6,160 nucleotides of DNA from an uncultured Flavobacteriales bacterium (GTDB taxonomy: Bacteria; Bacteroidota; Bacteroidia; Palsa-965). Both the position numbers and the translations under genes were made by a program. Shown here one piece after another: positions 4,573 to 6,160 of this stretch (position 1 is its first letter; each line of letters begins with the position of its first letter). The notes below the pieces were generated by a model. It ran no database searches, had not been told where the DNA came from, and saw only the letters and a program-made list of their open reading frames with translations. The stretch spans positions 1 to 6,160 of the forward strand of contig CAMLEF010000281.1 in the NCBI GenBank assembly GCA_946478675.1, read 5' to 3'.

Positions 4573-5766
4573 TTATTGGTTAACGGCTTCAACGCCGGGA
4601 AGCGTTCCTGCTTCGATGTATTCGAGCAATGCGCCGCCGCCGGTGGAAACGTAGCTCACTTTATCGGCAAGCTTGTATTTGTTGATTGCCGCAACGGAAT
4701 CGCCGCCGCCGATCAGCGAATAAGCGCCGCTGGCCGTTGCTTCGACAATGGCGTCGGCGGCCGCTTTGGTGCCGTGCGCGAAATTTTCCATTTCGAAAAC
4801 GCCCATCGGTCCGTTCCAGAGAATCGTCTTCGACTGGCGGATCACATCGGCGTAGATCTTTTCCGTTTCGGGACCGATGTCGAGGCCCATCCATCCGTCC
4901 GGAATTTCATTCGATGCGCAAGTCTTGCGGTTGGCGTCGTTCGCGAAATTGTCGGCGCAAACGGCATCGACGGGAATGTAAATGTTCACGCCGCGTTTTT
5001 TGGCGTCTTCGAGAATGTTCAGCGCATTCTGCAAACGGTCGTCTTCCACGAGCGACTTGCCGATCTTTCCGCCCTGTGCTTTGACGAACGTGAACGCCAT
5101 GCCGCCGCCGATGATGATGTTGTCGGCTTTTTTGATGAGCTGTTCGAGGATGATGATCTTGTCCGAAACTTTCGCGCCGCCCATGATCGCGGTGAACGGT
5201 TTCGCAGCGCCGTTAAGCACTTTGTTGATGCCCGAGAGCTCGCCCGACATCACGAAGCCGAAGCATTTGTTGCCGGGGAAAAATTTCGCGATCACCGCCG
5301 TAGAAGCATGCGCACGGTGCGCGGTTCCGAAAGCGTCGTTCACGTAAAAATCGCCGAGGGAAGCCAGCTCTTTGGCGAATGCTTCGTCGCCTTTTTCTTC
5401 CTGCTTGTGGAAACGGAGATTTTCCAGCAGCAGCACTTCGCCGCTTTTCAGCGCAGCAGCAGCCGTTTTTGCGGGCTCGCCGATGCAGTCGGAAGCGAAA
5501 TGAACCGTAACGCCGCCGAGCAGGTCGGAAAGGTGTTTCACGAGATGCTTCAGCGAATATTTTTCTGCCGGCCCTTCTTTCGGTCGACCGAGATGCGACA
5601 TGAGGATGCAGGCGCCGCCGTCGTTGAGGATCTTTTTGATCGTGGGCACGGCCGCGCGCATGCGGGTGTCGTCGGTAATGTTGAAGGAGGCATCCAGCGG
5701 AACGTTGAAGTCGACGCGGATGAGGGCTTTTTTGCCGGAGAAGCTGAAGTTTTCGACGGTTTTCAT
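4573..5766 (-). CDS. pgk: Phosphoglycerate kinase
   Basis: This encodes a 397-aa cytosolic enzyme that makes ATP and 3-phosphoglycerate from 1,3-bisphosphoglycerate and ADP in glycolysis (reversible in gluconeogenesis). The length is normal. The N-terminal substrate-binding half has RVDFNVPLD (17-25, with Asp19 and Asn21), DDTRMR (32-37, Arg35), SHLGRPKEG (57-65), [17 protein letters not shown] and [16 protein letters not shown]. The nucleotide-binding half has [51 protein letters not shown] and [12 protein letters not shown]. All the expected motifs are intact. I chose the ATG at 5766 because the protein then starts [19 protein letters not shown] as in the family; the longer frame upstream has no support and crosses the promoter. 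It is the first gene of a two-gene operon with the 186-aa lipoprotein. Confidence 0.99.
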   Translation of the reverse strand: MKTVENFSFSGKKALIRVDFNVPLDASFNITDDTRMRAAVPTIKKILNDGGACILMSHLGRPKEGPAEKYSLKHLVKHLSDLLGGVTVHFASDCIGEPAKTAAAALKSGEVLLLENLRFHKQEEKGDEAFAKELASLGDFYVNDAFGTAHRAHASTAVIAKFFPGNKCFGFVMSGELSGINKVLNGAAKPFTAIMGGAKVSDKIIILEQLIKKADNIIIGGGMAFTFVKAQGGKIGKSLVEDDRLQNALNILEDAKKRGVNIYIPVDAVCADNFANDANRKTCASNEIPDGWMGLDIGPETEKIYADVIRQSKTILWNGPMGVFEMENFAHGTKAAADAIVEATASGAYSLIGGGDSVAAINKYKLADKVSYVSTGGGALLEYIEAGTLPGVEAVNQ

Positions 5767-5791
5767 AAAAGGAGGGAAGCGTGAACTGCCG

Positions 5792-5799
5792 CAAAAATA
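5792..5799 (-). promoter_or_regulatory. TAnnTTTG -7 box of pgk
   Basis: The minus strand reads TATTTTTG, a perfect match to the Bacteroidota -7 consensus, 25 bases before the pgk ATG; transcription would begin near 5787 with a leader of about 20 nt. No clear TTG -33 box is present at 17-23 bases. The leader contains CCCTCC rather than a Shine-Dalgarno sequence. The box overlaps one arm of an inverted repeat (5798-5806). Confidence 0.6.
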
Positions 5800-5839
5800 A
5801 CGTTTTGACGCTTGGAAAAAGGCCCGCCGGAAAACGTTA
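5798..5839. repeat. 9-bp inverted repeat TAACGTTTT / AAAACGTTA at the pgk promoter
   Basis: TAACGTTTT (5798-5806) and its exact reverse complement AAAACGTTA (5831-5839) are separated by 24 bases. Each arm contains the palindrome AACGTT. The proximal arm overlaps the pgk -7 box and the distal arm lies upstream of the -33 position, a layout that fits an operator pair or a cruciform, but nothing identifies a regulator. Confidence 0.6.
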
Positions 5840-5899
5840 AATGCTTCCGGAGAATTGCATAACGCTTTCCGAAGGAATAATTTCACCTGGATTTTCACC

Positions 5900-6160
5900 A
5901 TGAAAAAGCTGCTTCCTTTTCTTTGGATCACGATCCTGCCGCTGTCCTGCGTGGTCCGCGGTTATACCTATGATGCGTTTTACGAGGAGAAAACCGATCT
6001 GCATGCTTCCGGTTATACCGTGGTGTCGGAACCCTGTTATTGGATGAACGTCGACGGCAACAAGGATTATCTCAGCATCTTTCTCCTCACACGTTTCAAT
6101 GCGCCGCATATCGTGCAGGACACTATCAGCACGTTGCATTTCACGGGCTTCATTCCCTGC
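5900..6160 (+). CDS. Putative lipoprotein, N-terminal part only (runs off the right edge)
   Basis: An open frame begins at the ATG at 5900 and continues through 87 codons to the end of the window without a stop. The N-terminus [17 protein letters not shown] is a short basic-hydrophobic signal ending in a possible lipobox (PLSC, Cys17; Pro at -3 is unusual). The visible mature part contains [40 protein letters not shown] and a strand-like [15 protein letters not shown] do not recognise the family. It is divergent from pgk with a 133-base gap. A weak promoter candidate is TTG (5855-5857), 20 bases, then TAATTTC (5878-5884). The start is preferred because the signal-like N-terminus begins exactly there and codon use resembles the neighbours. 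Confidence 0.75.
   Translation, partial: MKKLLPFLWITILPLSCVVRGYTYDAFYEEKTDLHASGYTVVSEPCYWMNVDGNKDYLSIFLLTRFNAPHIVQDTISTLHFTGFIPC

Noticed and set aside
5770..5775. AGGAGG on the plus strand, resembling a Shine-Dalgarno sequence.
   Set aside because: It lies in the pgk leader on the opposite strand and has no start codon at a suitable distance on the plus strand; the nearest real plus-strand start is at 5900.
4015..5784. A 589-codon plus-strand open frame running antisense through the lipoprotein and pgk genes.
   Set aside because: Its translation has no recognisable domain, is rich in Arg, His, Phe and Val as expected of a shadow frame, and pgk on the other strand is unmistakable. The length follows from codon bias.
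5837..6139. A 100-codon minus-strand open frame opposite the right-edge gene.
   Set aside because: No family-like features. The plus-strand frame from 5900 has a signal peptide-like start and stays open to the window end.

Overview
The window reads as a chromosomal, mostly housekeeping stretch from a member of the Bacteroidota, probably Chitinophagales/Chitinophagaceae-like; this placement is inferred. The reasons are TAnnTTTG-type -7 promoter boxes, start codons without Shine-Dalgarno sequences, several lipoproteins, a cyclophilin with a long helical insertion, and a conserved 114-aa hypothetical protein of a type I remember from this phylum. Base composition is moderately GC-rich and even. 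I see no mobile-element genes, CRISPR array, tRNA or rRNA.

Layout. Positions 1-2217 (minus strand) hold a very tight four-gene operon, in transcription order: a secreted cyclophilin-type peptidylprolyl isomerase, a lipoprotein ending in a WEIHPVT motif, a RimJ/RimL-like GNAT acetyltransferase, and a second paralogous GNAT that leaves the window at base 1. The junctions are a 4-base overlap (ATGA), a 1-base gap and a 1-base overlap (TGATG). Its promoter at about 2247-2274 is superimposed on a divergent plus-strand promoter for a small lipoprotein with one carboxypeptidase-regulatory-like beta-sandwich (2312-2677). That gene ends at a strong hairpin terminator (2702-2726), which lies between it and a convergent 114-aa conserved hypothetical gene (2730-3074, minus).

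Positions 3075-3388 form a 314-base gene-free region with nested inverted repeats: an 18-bp outer pair of GGTTGGTAA-type repeats and a 19-bp inner palindrome. A CvpA-family membrane protein follows (3389-3967, plus). Convergent to it is a two-gene minus-strand operon: pgk (4573-5766), encoding glycolytic phosphoglycerate kinase, and 3 bases downstream a 186-aa lipoprotein (4009-4569). A divergent lipoprotein-like gene starts at 5900 and runs off the right edge.

The genes do not form an obvious single system. pgk is central metabolism; the rest concern envelope proteins (PPIase, lipoproteins, CvpA) and small-molecule or protein acetylation. The features most worth a second look are the translationally coupled tandem GNAT paralogues inside a folding-factor/lipoprotein operon, the nested palindromic intergenic element, and the superimposed divergent promoters. 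I found no convincing evidence of a new defence or mobile system.
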